NCBI RefSeq assembly: GCF_000427095.1 | Contig: NC_021487.1 | Location: forward strand, 496,001 to 560,000 | DNA from: Chthonomonas calidirosea T49 | GTDB taxonomy: Bacteria > Armatimonadota > Chthonomonadetes > Chthonomonadales > Chthonomonadaceae | Length of the DNA stretch: 64,000 nt | Direction: 5' to 3' | Part shown: piece by piece, positions 36,010 to 45,764 of the stretch | Position numbering within the stretch: the first letter of the stretch is position 1 | Layout: each line of letters begins with the position of its first letter | Notes under the pieces: model-generated | What the model was told of the DNA's origin: nothing | Seen by the model: only the letters and a program-made list of their open reading frames with translations | The model's database searches: none | Position numbers and translations under genes: made by a program

Positions 36010-36795
36010 CTAGACCATGCCCATGATGTGGTAGCCACAATCTACATAGATAACCTCCCCGGTCACTGCCCTTGCAAGAGGGCTCAGCAGATACAAGATC
36101 GTGTCTCCCACCTCTTCGATCGTAACGCGTCTCCGCAATGGGGCGGTCTGCTCGACACGCTGCAACATGGCATCGAACCCCGCTATGGCCGAAGCCGCTA
36201 AGGTTTTAATAGGCCCGGACGAAACGGCGTTGACGCGTATCTGATCGGGGCCGAGATCCGCTGCCAAATAGCGAACGCTCGCTTCTAAAGCAGCCTTGGC
36301 CACCCCCATCACGTTGTAGTTCGGCACGACACGCTCGGAGCCAAGGTAGGTCAGCGTAACGATGGAACCACCATTTGCCGCCTGCATCAGAGGTCTTGCG
36401 GCACGTGCCATGCGCACTAAGGTGTAGACACTGCGATCGTGGGCCAGAGCGAATCCCTCACGGGAGGTGTTAATGTATTCGCCGGAAAGCTCATCTTTAT
36501 TGGCGAAAGCAATGGAGTGGACGAATCCGTCGAGGGCTCCATCAAAATGGCGCCCAACCTGCTCAAACAGCGCATCTATCTGTGCATCATCCGAGGCATC
36601 GCATTGAAAGATGGGCGCCTCCAGCTTCTCCTCTTCAAGGAGTTTTTTAACGTTTCCCTCTTCACGATCGCCCATCACGGAAAAAGCCAGCGAGGCTCCC
36701 TCTCGTCGCAGAGCGCTCGCAGCTCCCCACGCAATACTCCATTTATTGCGCACCCCCGTCACAAGAATGCGCTTCCCCTCCATTAGTTGCGGCAT
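36010..36795 (-). CDS. fabI: Enoyl-ACP reductase (NADH), FabI type
   Basis: The 261-residue enzyme performs the last reduction of each fatty-acid elongation cycle. It shows the FabI N-terminus MEGKRILVTGVRNKWSIAWG, the segment DGFVHSIAFA, and an active site YNVMGVAKA, where Tyr and Lys are spaced as in FabI. The usual second Tyr (YLGSERV) is kept. The C-terminus ends in EVIYVDCGYHIMGM, as in the family. ATG 36795 follows AAGGAG with 6-nt spacing. This is the main fatty-acid reductase and the target of triclosan-type inhibitors in relatives. Confidence 0.93.
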   Translation of the reverse strand: MPQLMEGKRILVTGVRNKWSIAWGAASALRREGASLAFSVMGDREEGNVKKLLEEEKLEAPIFQCDASDDAQIDALFEQVGRHFDGALDGFVHSIAFANKDELSGEYINTSREGFALAHDRSVYTLVRMARAARPLMQAANGGSIVTLTYLGSERVVPNYNVMGVAKAALEASVRYLAADLGPDQIRVNAVSSGPIKTLAASAIAGFDAMLQRVEQTAPLRRRVTIEEVGDTILYLLSPLARAVTGEVIYVDCGYHIMGMV

Positions 36796-36865
36796 CCATA
36801 TCTCCTTGTCGTCATTTTTAGATGATCCCAGCTTAGACCATCGGCCATTCTACCCGAAATCTACG

Positions 36866-37585
36866 TCAAGCCTCTACCGTGCAGCTCACAATCCCGTCGA
36901 GATTCACGATGTGGTGCTGAAAAGCCACTAGGTCAAAGTCATCAGGTACACGAACTCGCAGCCGAACCTGTGTGTAAGGTTCGCCCTGGGCGCTTTTCTG
37001 AGTCTCCAACTGAAACGACAACACCCCGATGCGCCGCTCCTCCAGAATCTTTAGTAGCCTATCGGGCCGCAGCAGTGCGGGATTCACGCCTATCTCCATT
37101 TCGCGAAAGCGCCCCTTTAGCTTCAAGATCTGCTCAAAACGATTTAACAGGGTCAGTGTGGTTAATACGATAACAAAGCAGATACAAGCCACCTCGCCAA
37201 GACGAGGAGAGGTTCCGATAGCCATTCCCATCGCAGCAACGACCCAAATACTCGCGGCCGTGGTGAGTCCACGAATGCTCATTCCCTCGCGCACAATGGC
37301 ACCGGCTCCTAAAAAACCTATACCCACCACCACATTGGCTGCTACGCGGGCTGGACTGTCCTGTATACGCCCGGCGAGGCCATTGCCATAGCCTTGTGAG
37401 ACGATCGCAATAAGGGCCGCGCCTGCACAAACAAGCGCATGCGTGCGTAAGCCAGCCGGCTGGCCACGCCGTTCCCGCTCGAAACCGATCACACCCCCTA
37501 CGATCACGGACAGCAGCAGCGCAAACACCTGTCCCCACATCGTCTGAGATGGAATATGGAACCAAAAAAATCTCTCTGCCTCCAC
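36866..37585 (-). CDS. MgtC/SapB family membrane protein
   Basis: A 239-residue protein with four to five membrane helices in its first 140 residues and a soluble ACT-like C-terminal domain. Family motifs are GGVIGFERERRGQPAGLRTH, ANVVVGIGFLGAGAI and RGLTTAASIWVVAAMGMAIG. MgtC proteins are linked to growth in low Mg2+ and to control of ATP synthase or membrane potential; the length with a C-terminal domain fits the MgtC-like group. Two GTG codons (37588, 37585) follow AGGAGG; the second has better spacing. It is separate from the M-box operon at 57 kb, but both point to Mg2+ homeostasis. Confidence 0.88.
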   Translation of the reverse strand: MEAERFFWFHIPSQTMWGQVFALLLSVIVGGVIGFERERRGQPAGLRTHALVCAGAALIAIVSQGYGNGLAGRIQDSPARVAANVVVGIGFLGAGAIVREGMSIRGLTTAASIWVVAAMGMAIGTSPRLGEVACICFVIVLTTLTLLNRFEQILKLKGRFREMEIGVNPALLRPDRLLKILEERRIGVLSFQLETQKSAQGEPYTQVRLRVRVPDDFDLVAFQHHIVNLDGIVSCTVEA

Positions 37586-37740
37586 CACGCCCTCCTCGTC
37601 TCACATCGGCTTTTCTATGCACCCATTTCAACGACGACACGCTATCCGATGGGAACCCAGAACGCCTGAGCCCTGTATGTAGTAAAATGTTACACAAACT
37701 CTCTTGAACCTCCTGCTTTAAAGGAATGTTCTGAAAGCCC

Positions 37741-39219
37741 ATGCCAACTGCAGCCTTCATGACATTGGGGTGTAAAGTCAATCAGTACGAAACGCAGCGT
37801 ATCCTAGACGATTTCGAACGTCACGGTTTCACGATTACCGAGTTTCACCGACCTGCTGACATCTATGTGGTTAACACCTGCTCCGTTACCCAGGCAGCCG
37901 AAAGAAAATCGCGCAATACCCTCCGCCGTGCTCGCCGCCTCAACCCGAACGCTATCGTTGTTATGACTGGTTGCTATGCAGAGATGGCGCGCATTAAGGG
38001 GGAAGCTTTTGAAGAGGTCAACCTGATCGTTCCTAACCCCCATAAGATGCAGACCCTTAACCGCCTCCTAGAGGCGTTTCCCGAGATTCGTGCCTCTCTT
38101 CAGAACAGTCGGCCCCCATCCTCAACAGCACCTACCCTCCATCGCCGTACACGGGCCACCATCAAGGTTCAGGATGGATGCGATGTCTTCTGCACCTTTT
38201 GCTCGATCCCCTATACCCGTACCCAAATGGTTTCTAGACCGATGGGGGAGATCGTCTCCGAAGTGGAGAGGCTTGCCGATCAGGGTTTCACCGAGATCGT
38301 TATAACTGGTGTGCTCGTGGGAGCCTACGGTCAAGAGCCAGGTTTCGAAGGGCGTTCTGAAGGATTGCCGCGCGGTACGGCCTGGACACCAGACCGTATT
38401 TATCAACGCCCCGATCTGGCCGATCTCCTGCTAGCGCTAGCTAAGGTAGAAGGGATTCGGCGGATTCGGCTCTCTTCGATCGAGCCCACCCAGATTACGG
38501 ATCGGCTCCTCGAAGCCTTTGCGTCGGAACAAAAGCTATGTCCGCACCTGCATATTCCGCTGCAAAGCGGCTCCGACAAAATTCTCGCTGCCATGAACCG
38601 ACCCTATAACCAGCGCTTCTACTTAGAACGCTGTGCCGCGGCTAAAGCTCGCATTCCCGACTTGGCCATAACCGCCGATATCATGGTCGGCTTTCCCGGA
38701 GAAGACCGTAAGGATTTCGAACAGACTCTCTACGTCGCTCGTGAAGTGGGTTATGCGCGCGCCCACGTCTTCCGGTACTCTCCACGCCCCAACACGCCGG
38801 CAGCAACCATGGCGGATCAGGTTAGCGACGCCGAAAAGGAGGCTCGCAGTCAGGAACTGATCGCGCTCTGTCGTGAAACCCAAAAGCGGTTTATCCAAAG
38901 CTACCTCGGCCGTACAATGGAGGTTCTTGTGGAGGGAAAAGGCGCTGCAGTCGAACCTTCCTCCGAGAACGAATCGATCCCTCTTATAAAAGAGGAGCCC
39001 TCTGGCCTGCTTGGAGGCTATACGGGAAACTATATTCGGGTGCAGTTCACCGGAGGTTCTCACCTTATTGGAAAACTCGTACAAGTACGACTGCTTGAGA
39101 CCACCCTTGACGGAGCCATAGGGGAGATCGGCGACGATACGCTAGAACCAATGCCAGAACCTCCTGCAGATTCCCATTCTCTTCCCCTAGCAACCCTATC
39201 CGGCCAGCTTCTCTCTTGA
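37741..39219 (+). CDS. mtaB: tRNA t6A37 methylthiotransferase MtaB
   Basis: A 492-residue radical-SAM enzyme that adds a methylthio group to t6A37 of tRNA. The N-terminal UPF0004 domain has its three iron-sulfur cysteines in MTLGCKVNQYE, VNTCSVTQAAERKS and MTGCYAEM. The radical-SAM cluster is CDVFCTFCSIPYTR near residue 142. The GCKVNQYE signature marks the MtaB branch, as against MiaB or RimO. A TRAM-type domain closes the chain near residue 400-460. It is the first gene of a rightward pair with namZ, 24 nt apart. The last 40 residues (MPEPPADSHSLP) are an unconserved tail. Confidence 0.92.
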   Translation: MPTAAFMTLGCKVNQYETQRILDDFERHGFTITEFHRPADIYVVNTCSVTQAAERKSRNTLRRARRLNPNAIVVMTGCYAEMARIKGEAFEEVNLIVPNPHKMQTLNRLLEAFPEIRASLQNSRPPSSTAPTLHRRTRATIKVQDGCDVFCTFCSIPYTRTQMVSRPMGEIVSEVERLADQGFTEIVITGVLVGAYGQEPGFEGRSEGLPRGTAWTPDRIYQRPDLADLLLALAKVEGIRRIRLSSIEPTQITDRLLEAFASEQKLCPHLHIPLQSGSDKILAAMNRPYNQRFYLERCAAAKARIPDLAITADIMVGFPGEDRKDFEQTLYVAREVGYARAHVFRYSPRPNTPAATMADQVSDAEKEARSQELIALCRETQKRFIQSYLGRTMEVLVEGKGAAVEPSSENESIPLIKEEPSGLLGGYTGNYIRVQFTGGSHLIGKLVQVRLLETTLDGAIGEIGDDTLEPMPEPPADSHSLPLATLSGQLLS

Positions 39220-39243
39220 CGCCCATTTAAGGAAATCTAAAAG

Positions 39244-40371
39244 ATGGCTGTACTTCTTGGAATCGATCGCTGCTCCCAAGAGAACTTCTCCCTACTGAAG
39301 GGCAAACGAGTGGGGCTTATCACCAATCACTCTGGACGCGATAGCAACGGGCGATCAACCATAGACCTTCTCTATAACGCTAACGGTGTTAAACTCACGG
39401 CTCTTTTCACTCCAGAACACGGCCTTCGGGGCGTTGCCGATGATGCTGTATCCGACGCACACGATCCCATCACCGGGCTTCCTATCTACAGCTTGTATGG
39501 AACACGACTACGCCCTCAACCCGAGCAACTCCTGGAGGTGAATGTTCTCGTCTACGATATCCAAGATATCGGAGTACGCTTTTATACCTATATCAGCACG
39601 CTGAAATACGCTATCGAGGCGGCCGCCGAGGCCCAAATCGCTTTCCTCGTTCTTGACCGCCCAAACCCACTTGGGGGTCAGCAGATCGAAGGGCCGCTGG
39701 CCGATGCCGATCGACTCGACTTCACCGCCTGTCACCCTATTCCGATCCGCCACGGGCTTACCTTAGGTGAACTGGCTACCCTCTATGTGCGGGAGCTGAA
39801 ACTACCTCTCCAGCTCGACGTCGTTCGCCTCGAGGGGTGGAAGCGCAGCGACTATTGGGATGCCACAAATTTAACCTGGATCAATCCTTCGCCCAATATG
39901 CGTTCCCTGCGCCAGGCACTCCTCTATCCCGGCATCGGCCTGTTAGAGTTCACGAACCTCTCGGTAGGGCGGGGGACGGATACCCCCTTCGAATGGATTG
40001 GCGCCCCCTGGATAGATGCCAGAAAACTTGCTGCGGCTCTCAATGCAGCCTCCCTGCCGGGGGTCTGCTTCATCCCCGTCCAATTCCAACCTTCTACCCG
40101 CCAGTATGCGGGGCAAACCTGCTCTGGGGTGGAGATCATCGTTACTCATCGAGAGGTGTTTCGCCCCGTGCGAACCGGCCTCACGATCGCTTTAGCGCTA
40201 CGCCAACTGTTCCCAGAACATTGGGAACCGGAGAACTATCTTAGACTTCTGGCGAATCAAAAGGTCTTCCAGGCTATAATCCAGGGCGCCCCCAAAGAGG
40301 AGATCTTTACGATGCTCGAAGAAGACGAGCAGGCATTCCGCGAGCGCATCGCTGCTTGCCTGCTCTATTGA
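39244..40371 (+). CDS. namZ: Exo-beta-N-acetylmuramidase NamZ family (DUF1343)
   Basis: A 375-residue DUF1343 protein. Signatures are KGKRVGLITNHSGRDSNG, LFTPEHGLRG, YSLYGTRLRPQPEQL, VLVYDIQDIGVRFYTYI, LDRPNPLGG and the RGTDTPFEWIGAPW segment. The founding NamZ releases terminal MurNAc from peptidoglycan fragments, so this is likely a wall-recycling enzyme. No signal peptide is visible, unlike many secreted relatives, so it may act in the cytoplasm. Start from AAGGAAA 8 nt upstream. It follows mtaB by 24 nt; the combination with the nagA gene at 56 kb would fit amino-sugar salvage. Confidence 0.9.
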   Translation: MAVLLGIDRCSQENFSLLKGKRVGLITNHSGRDSNGRSTIDLLYNANGVKLTALFTPEHGLRGVADDAVSDAHDPITGLPIYSLYGTRLRPQPEQLLEVNVLVYDIQDIGVRFYTYISTLKYAIEAAAEAQIAFLVLDRPNPLGGQQIEGPLADADRLDFTACHPIPIRHGLTLGELATLYVRELKLPLQLDVVRLEGWKRSDYWDATNLTWINPSPNMRSLRQALLYPGIGLLEFTNLSVGRGTDTPFEWIGAPWIDARKLAAALNAASLPGVCFIPVQFQPSTRQYAGQTCSGVEIIVTHREVFRPVRTGLTIALALRQLFPEHWEPENYLRLLANQKVFQAIIQGAPKEEIFTMLEEDEQAFRERIAACLLY

Positions 40372-40409
40372 GATGTGAACTCCGTGATGACGGCAATAGC
40401 GGCCAGATC

Positions 40410-41627
40410 CTAACGGTCTAAGAACGCCCCTCTTTCCGTTAGATTCGAGGTTGGATTTTGGACATGCAAGCGAATGACATAGACGACTGTCCCACCAGGC
40501 CCCACCGGGTTAGCAAGAGATATACCCGATGGCTGCTGACGATGCGGCGGGAGATCAGGCGACGGTTGCGCAGAGGGCCTCTTTGCTTCGTGGCTTTTCT
40601 GCGTGGGGACAGGCGAATCGAACAGAAATGGCGACGGCTTCACAAAGGCGATCGGCGGTCTGAACCCATTCAAGGCTGAAGCGCTTTCCTTCAAGGCCGT
40701 TTCAGGCGGGCTCGTTGACGGCTTGCTGGTCTGCATAGGGCGTCCGGGCAGACCGGTTGCCATCCGACGCAACTCCAGGTAGAAAGCTTTTGCATGGCTC
40801 GCTGGCAGGCGAACCAACAGGTAACAAGCTTCTGGGTCAGAATCCACCGGCAAATTGTAAGCGCTATCTATCGGCTTGCTGGCCATTGTAAGCGCCCCCC
40901 CATAGCGCTGTACAACGTCCATTAAGTGGGCACAAGAGGCACCGATGTTGTCAACGGCCACGGAAAGACGCAGGGGATCGCTGGGCGTTCCGCTCCCAAA
41001 AGGCGTCGCATGAGGAGTGGGAGGAAGGATTTCGCCCTCCCGACGCTTTTGAGCGAGCTGGGTGGAAGGCTCTTCCGTCTTAGGGCTTGCTATCGGTAGC
41101 TTCTGACGGTTTCGAGCTCCACTCTCCGCCAAAAACGGATCTTTCACCAATGGCCTATTTGAAGTTGCCGTTTGGGATTGGGACGACGTTCGGTTGGAGT
41201 CCGCCGAAATGCGAGAACTTGAAGGCATCTGCTGCCTCCCTGGCGCTCTCAGATAAGGCAGGTAGCTTTGGGCGAGAGCCCACAAACCGATAGCGCCAAC
41301 AACGCCCGCTATCGCAAATCCGCCGCGCTGCCACGACAGCCCCTTCTTCTTGTCTGTTGATTGGGACGGTCTCACGGGCTGTTCAGGAATAACGCTTAAA
41401 ATCTGTGACGCCAGCCCAGGCCACGGGGTCGGTTCCTGCACACCCACCTGAAGCAGCGAGCCAATACGGCGCAAGGCGCCGAGCTCATCTCGACACTCCC
41501 TACATCGTGCAATATGATGGCGCAAGAGGGCATAGACCAGCGGAGAAACCTCCCCATCCAAACAGGCCTTTAACTGACCTCTATACCAAGCATGCAGCTG
41601 AGATCGCAAATAATGATAATAGCGCAT
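40410..41627 (-). CDS. Anti-sigma factor with zinc-finger (zf-HC2-like) N-terminus
   Basis: A 405-residue membrane protein. The N-terminal cytoplasmic part contains HHIARCRECRDEL (His-x3-Cys-x2-Cys), the zinc-binding motif of ZAS anti-sigma domains. A single membrane helix, GFAIAGVVGAIGLWALAQSYL, follows near residue 105. The extracytoplasmic remainder is low-complexity and Pro/Ser-rich, with a DUF4349-like short segment (YLLVRLPASHAKAFYLELRR). The gene starts 17 nt after the ECF sigma gene, the classical arrangement. ATG 41627 follows GAGGTGTTTT; a GTG at 41639 is a weaker choice. It should hold the sigma factor inactive until an envelope signal arrives. Confidence 0.85.
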   Translation of the reverse strand: MRYYHYLRSQLHAWYRGQLKACLDGEVSPLVYALLRHHIARCRECRDELGALRRIGSLLQVGVQEPTPWPGLASQILSVIPEQPVRPSQSTDKKKGLSWQRGGFAIAGVVGAIGLWALAQSYLPYLRAPGRQQMPSSSRISADSNRTSSQSQTATSNRPLVKDPFLAESGARNRQKLPIASPKTEEPSTQLAQKRREGEILPPTPHATPFGSGTPSDPLRLSVAVDNIGASCAHLMDVVQRYGGALTMASKPIDSAYNLPVDSDPEACYLLVRLPASHAKAFYLELRRMATGLPGRPMQTSKPSTSPPETALKESASALNGFRPPIAFVKPSPFLFDSPVPTQKSHEAKRPSAQPSPDLPPHRQQPSGISLANPVGPGGTVVYVIRLHVQNPTSNLTERGAFLDR

Positions 41628-41644
41628 AAAACACCTCACTCTAC

Positions 41645-42367
41645 CTAGGAGACCTCATCCTCCTCGTCCTCTACATAATCTCTCAGGAGCTCCCTAAGCT
41701 GTCGAAAAGCGTTCGACAAGCGCGATTTCACCGTGCCCACCGGTATCTGTAGCACCTTGGCCACCTCGGTATAGGTTAGCCCGTGCAGTTCGTGCAATAT
41801 GACAACTTCGCGATGGTGCGGAGCAAGATGCGATAACGCCTCCTCGATCTGCCTTCCCAGCTCCTCCTTATGGAGCGCTTCTTGAGGGTTATCGCACCAC
41901 CTATCCGTCACTACAATGAGCTGCTCATCAAGCGACAGAGTCTGTGGACGATGTCTTCGTTGAAAATCTACACAGTGATTCATCGCAATCCGATAGACCC
42001 AAGTGGAGAGAGAAGAGTCGCCCCGAAAGCTCTGCAGGCTCCGATAGATCGCGAGAAATATCTCTTGGGTTAGGTCTTCTGCATCCATCGTAGATCCGCA
42101 CATCCGGTAAGCCAAGCGGTAGATACGAACGCTGAAGCGATCTACAATTTGGGCAAATGCCTCCTTGTCGCCCGCAACGATCTTGGCGACCAGCTCCTGG
42201 TCCGCCAACCTAAGCGAACGGGAAGCAACCTCGTTCTTTACAGGTCTTTGCGCCGGCAGCGATTTGCCGTGTTCCGGATAAGCAGACATGACGGATGCTC
42301 TCTGTGCTTCTGTCTCACTTGCAGCAGCTCCATCCTTTTTGTTGTATTTAGGCGGCAAAGGGTTCAT
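41645..42367 (-). CDS. ECF-family RNA polymerase sigma factor
   Basis: A 240-residue group-4 sigma factor. Region 2 spans about residues 55-125 (FAQIVDRFSVRIYRLAYRM, then DAEDLTQEIFLAIYRSLQSFRGDSSLSTWVYRIA). Region 4 spans about 170-230 with the helix-turn-helix TYTEVAKVLQIPVGTVKSRL. An N-terminal extension of 50 unconserved residues precedes region 2. The anti-sigma gene follows 17 nt downstream. The gene is divergent from the one at 42455, across an 87-nt gap that holds a good vegetative promoter for that gene. The regulon is unknown. Confidence 0.95.
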   Translation of the reverse strand: MNPLPPKYNKKDGAAASETEAQRASVMSAYPEHGKSLPAQRPVKNEVASRSLRLADQELVAKIVAGDKEAFAQIVDRFSVRIYRLAYRMCGSTMDAEDLTQEIFLAIYRSLQSFRGDSSLSTWVYRIAMNHCVDFQRRHRPQTLSLDEQLIVVTDRWCDNPQEALHKEELGRQIEEALSHLAPHHREVVILHELHGLTYTEVAKVLQIPVGTVKSRLSNAFRQLRELLRDYVEDEEDEVS

Positions 42368-42399
42368 ACAAGCCTTACTTTCGCTCTCCTACGATCCAC

Positions 42400-42428
42400 T
42401 TGACGTGCTACCGCATCTAGAATACAAT
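42400..42428 (+). promoter_or_regulatory. Promoter of the gene at 42455
   Basis: TTGACG (42400-42405) and TACAAT (42423-42428) are 17 nt apart, in the gap between the divergent sigma gene and the NTF2-like gene. The start point would be near 42435, about 20 nt before the ATG. Confidence 0.75.
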
Positions 42429-42454
42429 GTTACACTGCACAAAGGGGAAAAGAT

Positions 42455-42964
42455 ATGCAACGCAGCTCCTGGATCGCCTTGGGATTGAGTGTGCTCCTTA
42501 TCGCAATCCTGGTGGTGAGTTATTTCGTCTCTCAAGCAAGACCAAAGCCGTTTGACGCCACCCAAGCGCAGCAGATTCTGCACGATCTGCAAGTGGCGGT
42601 GCGTCAAAAAGACGTCGAAGGCATTATGCACTATGTTGCTCCAAACGCACGCCTTATTGGCGATATGGACACCCAGAAAGCCAGGCTGCTGTTGGCACGA
42701 GCCTTCCGCACCATGCAGAACCCCGAACCCAGTGTTAGCGACGTCCAGTTCCATGCCGATGCCGACGAACCGTCGGTGTCTTTCGACCTCAATCTGCGCG
42801 ATCAAGGGCCAGACTATACCTCCGACGAGTACGAAGGGCGCATTACGCTCTACTTTCGCCAGGTCACAATAACGCATCTCTTTGGACTGTATCACACGGT
42901 TGAATGGCGCATTGTGCACGCGGAAACCACCGGCCCAAACCCCGATAACTTTGGTGATTTCTGA
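42455..42964 (+). CDS. Membrane-anchored protein with NTF2/SnoaL-like domain
   Basis: A 169-residue protein. One N-terminal membrane helix (WIALGLSVLLIAILVVSYFV) anchors it, leaving about 140 residues outside the cytoplasm. That part has the alternating pattern of an NTF2-like cone fold (ILHDLQVAVRQKDVEGIMHYVAPNARL, then beta strands ending WRIVHAETT). No catalytic residues can be assigned. A good promoter and an AAAGGGG ribosome site lie just upstream, so it is likely a single-gene unit. The ThuA-like gene converges, 7 nt away. The NTF2 call is moderate; the family is diverse. Confidence 0.62.
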   Translation: MQRSSWIALGLSVLLIAILVVSYFVSQARPKPFDATQAQQILHDLQVAVRQKDVEGIMHYVAPNARLIGDMDTQKARLLLARAFRTMQNPEPSVSDVQFHADADEPSVSFDLNLRDQGPDYTSDEYEGRITLYFRQVTITHLFGLYHTVEWRIVHAETTGPNPDNFGDF

Positions 42965-42971
42965 ACTTTAC

Positions 42972-43718
42972 CTACAGCTGCTCGTACCACCCTAACGGAG
43001 AGTGGATGCACGTTGAAGTGGCATAGCGGGGCTTCGGCGGCGAATAGGCCCACTCCACGGCGTTAGCAATAACCTGTTGAACCTCCTTTTGATGATACAC
43101 CGGATATGTCTCGTGCCCAGGGCTAAAATAGAAAATGCGTCCTTGTCCTCTCGTGAAACAACAGCCGCTGCGAAATACTTCTCCGCCTCGAAAAGAGCTA
43201 ATAAAAATCAGTTCGTCCGGCTGAGGAATATCAAAGTACTCTCCATACATCTCCTGCTGAGGGATAATAAAAACTGGTGGCACATTGCGCGTGATGGGGT
43301 GCCCCGGATTCACCGTATAGACGATCTCCCTATCGTCGTCACGCCAACGCAAGGCACAGGTCGTTCCCATAAGGCGGATAAAGATTTTCGACCAATGGCC
43401 GGAATGAAGCACGATCAATCCCATTCCACTTAACACGCGCTCATGCACTCTCTCAACAACTCTATCTTCCACCTCATGATGGGCCATGTGCCCCCACCAT
43501 GTCAGGACATCGGTGGTATCTAATACCTCTTCTGTTAACCCATGTTCGGGCTGATCCAGTGTGGCCGTCCGAACCTCTACCCTATCTCCCAAATGCTTTT
43601 TAATACCCTCTGCTATCGTGGTGTGCATGCCTTGAGGATAGATCGCCCGTACCTCCGGTTGACGCTTCTCATGCACATTTTCACCCCATACAGTAACGCG
43701 AATGAAACGGTTCTCCAA
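42972..43718 (-). CDS. ThuA-like domain protein
   Basis: A 248-residue protein of the ThuA/class I glutamine amidotransferase-like fold. It starts with [19 protein letters not shown] and contains [55 protein letters not shown] and [16 protein letters not shown]. These match ThuA-type proteins found near sugar catabolism genes; the biochemical activity is not settled (a role in trehalose or sucrose use was first proposed). No signal peptide is present. It converges with the NTF2-like gene and is divergent from sdhA across a 218-nt AT-rich gap. Confidence 0.85.
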   Translation of the reverse strand: MENRFIRVTVWGENVHEKRQPEVRAIYPQGMHTTIAEGIKKHLGDRVEVRTATLDQPEHGLTEEVLDTTDVLTWWGHMAHHEVEDRVVERVHERVLSGMGLIVLHSGHWSKIFIRLMGTTCALRWRDDDREIVYTVNPGHPITRNVPPVFIIPQQEMYGEYFDIPQPDELIFISSFRGGEVFRSGCCFTRGQGRIFYFSPGHETYPVYHQKEVQQVIANAVEWAYSPPKPRYATSTCIHSPLGWYEQL

Positions 43719-43850
43719 GATCGCTTCCTCCCTTACAGGTCTGTAGACCAGTCTATCAAATTTTGGTGTATTCTTATTCTACTTTCAAATATCAAGTTCC
43801 TCGACGCGCCATCTATTAGAATAACTTCTAATTCCTATTTTAACATTTCA

Positions 43851-43880
43851 TTCACTTTTATGTCGGATCTGTGCTATTAT
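43851..43880 (+). promoter_or_regulatory. Possible sdhAB promoter in an AT-rich gap
   Basis: TTCACT (43851-43856) and TATTAT (43875-43880) are 18 nt apart, 57 nt before the sdhA start. The -35 match is partial. The gap from 43719 to 43936 is otherwise AT-rich without a gene. Confidence 0.45.
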
Positions 43881-43936
43881 CATTCTAGATAGACGTAGAA
43901 AGGGTTTGAGAGCGCTAGAAACTAGGTGCAGCAGTC

Positions 43937-45745
43937 ATGGAAAACTACGAGACATACGACTACGACGTACTGGTCATCGGGGCAGGCGGCGCGGGCCTTC
44001 GAGCGGTTATAGCGGCTAGAGAGGCCGGTTGTCGTGTTGCGGTGGTCTGCAAGTCGCTTCTGGGCAAAGCCCACACGGTTATGGCCGAAGGCGGTGTCGC
44101 CGCAGCACTTGGCAATATGGATCAGCCCGACGGTACCAAAGAGCCGGACAGCTGGGAAGTTCATTTCGTTGATACCATGAAGGGCGGTGCCTTCCTTAAC
44201 AATTGGCGGATGGTTGAGATCTTCACGAAAGAGGCACCGGAACGTGTATTGGAACTCGAGCAATATGGTGCCGTGTTCGACCGAACGCCTGACGGCCTCA
44301 TAGCGGAACGCCCCTTTGGAGGTCACAAATATCGTCGTCTCAACCATGTAGGCGACCGTACGGGTCTGGAGATCATCAGAACCCTCCAAGATAAAGCGGT
44401 CAGCCTCGGCATAGATGTCTTCATGGAGGTCGTGATCACTCGCCTCCTCAAAGATGGGGATAGGGTCGTAGGAGCCTTTGGCTACTATCGCGAATCCGGC
44501 AACTTCATTGTTTTTCGAGCGAAGGCCATCGTCCTCGCAACCGGTGGTTGGGGGCGCATGTACCGCTATACCTCCAACTCTTGGGAGGGAACCGGCGACG
44601 GTGTGATGATGGCCTTTGAGGCCGGAGCCGAACTGCTCGATATGGAGATGGTGCAGTTCCACCCCACCGGCATGGTCTGGCCTCCTGGCATGCGCGGCAT
44701 CCTCGTGACGGAAGGAGTGCGCGGAGAAGGCGGCATTCTGCGCAATGGTAAGGGAGAGCGTTTTATGTTTAACCCTAAATACATGCCAGAGCTCTATCGA
44801 GGCCAGTTTGCAGAGACCGAAGAGGAAGCGGAGCGATGGCTCACCGACAAACAGAACAACCGTCGTCCCCCAGAACTGCTGCCAAGAGACGTTGTATCCC
44901 GCGCGATCTATCGTGAGGTCGAAGAGGGACGTGGCTCTGAACACGGCGGCGTCTACCTTGATATTAGTCATCGCGGTGCGGACTACATCAAACGGAAACT
45001 ACCAAGCATGTACGAACAGTTTCATGCCCTCGGTGACGTGGATATCACCAAACAACCCATGGAGGTCTATCCGACGATTCACTATACCATGGGTGGGGTG
45101 AAGGTAGACCCAGAAACGTGCGCAACGACGGTACCAGGGCTCTATGCGGCGGGAGAGGTCGCGGCAGGGCTTCATGGGGCCAATCGGCTCGGCGGTAACT
45201 CTTTGTCCGACATTCTTGTCTTCGGAAAGCGCGCAGGTGAACATGCGGCTCTCTATGCGAAAACCGTGAACTTGGGTAAGATAGACGAACAACAGATCGC
45301 CGAAGAGGAAGACTATCTTCTCCTACCGCTGGAGACAAAAGAGGGTGAAAACCCCTACGACATCCATCGTGAGCTTCAGGAGACCATGCAAAAACACGCA
45401 ATGATCGCTCGCACGGAGAAAGGACTCCTAGAAGCCTTGGAGAAGATTCAAGAGCTGCAAAAACGTGCAGAACATCTCCATGTAGATGGGGATCGCTGCT
45501 TCAATCCGGGTTGGCATGCTGCACGTGAGATACGCTTTATGCTCAAAACTTCCGAAATCATTGTACGCTGCGCCCTAGAACGTAAAGAGAGCCGCGGTGC
45601 CCAATGGCGTCTCGATTATCCCGACCGCGATGATGAGTTCTGGGGCAAACACAACCTTATCGCGGTAAAGGATGGACAGCACATTAAGATAGAGCCGCGC
45701 CCCCTGCCAGAAATGCCCGAACGCCTGAAAGCGCTCTTTAAGTGA
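43937..45745 (+). CDS. sdhA: Succinate dehydrogenase/fumarate reductase flavoprotein subunit
   Basis: A 602-residue flavoprotein that interconverts succinate and fumarate. The FAD Rossmann motif VIGAGGAGLRAVIAA opens the chain, the segment HTVMAEGGVAAALGN covers the FAD-linkage region (the His linkage motif is present), and the active-site stretch includes QFHPTGMVWPPGMRG and HYTMGGVKV. HGANRLGGNSLSDILVFG is the second FAD-contact motif. The closing sequence matches the non-classical (actinobacterial-like) SdhA branch. sdhB follows after 19 nt; no membrane-anchor gene is adjacent. Confidence 0.94.
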   Translation: MENYETYDYDVLVIGAGGAGLRAVIAAREAGCRVAVVCKSLLGKAHTVMAEGGVAAALGNMDQPDGTKEPDSWEVHFVDTMKGGAFLNNWRMVEIFTKEAPERVLELEQYGAVFDRTPDGLIAERPFGGHKYRRLNHVGDRTGLEIIRTLQDKAVSLGIDVFMEVVITRLLKDGDRVVGAFGYYRESGNFIVFRAKAIVLATGGWGRMYRYTSNSWEGTGDGVMMAFEAGAELLDMEMVQFHPTGMVWPPGMRGILVTEGVRGEGGILRNGKGERFMFNPKYMPELYRGQFAETEEEAERWLTDKQNNRRPPELLPRDVVSRAIYREVEEGRGSEHGGVYLDISHRGADYIKRKLPSMYEQFHALGDVDITKQPMEVYPTIHYTMGGVKVDPETCATTVPGLYAAGEVAAGLHGANRLGGNSLSDILVFGKRAGEHAALYAKTVNLGKIDEQQIAEEEDYLLLPLETKEGENPYDIHRELQETMQKHAMIARTEKGLLEALEKIQELQKRAEHLHVDGDRCFNPGWHAAREIRFMLKTSEIIVRCALERKESRGAQWRLDYPDRDDEFWGKHNLIAVKDGQHIKIEPRPLPEMPERLKALFK

Positions 45746-45764
45746 GAAATGAGGAGAAAAACCT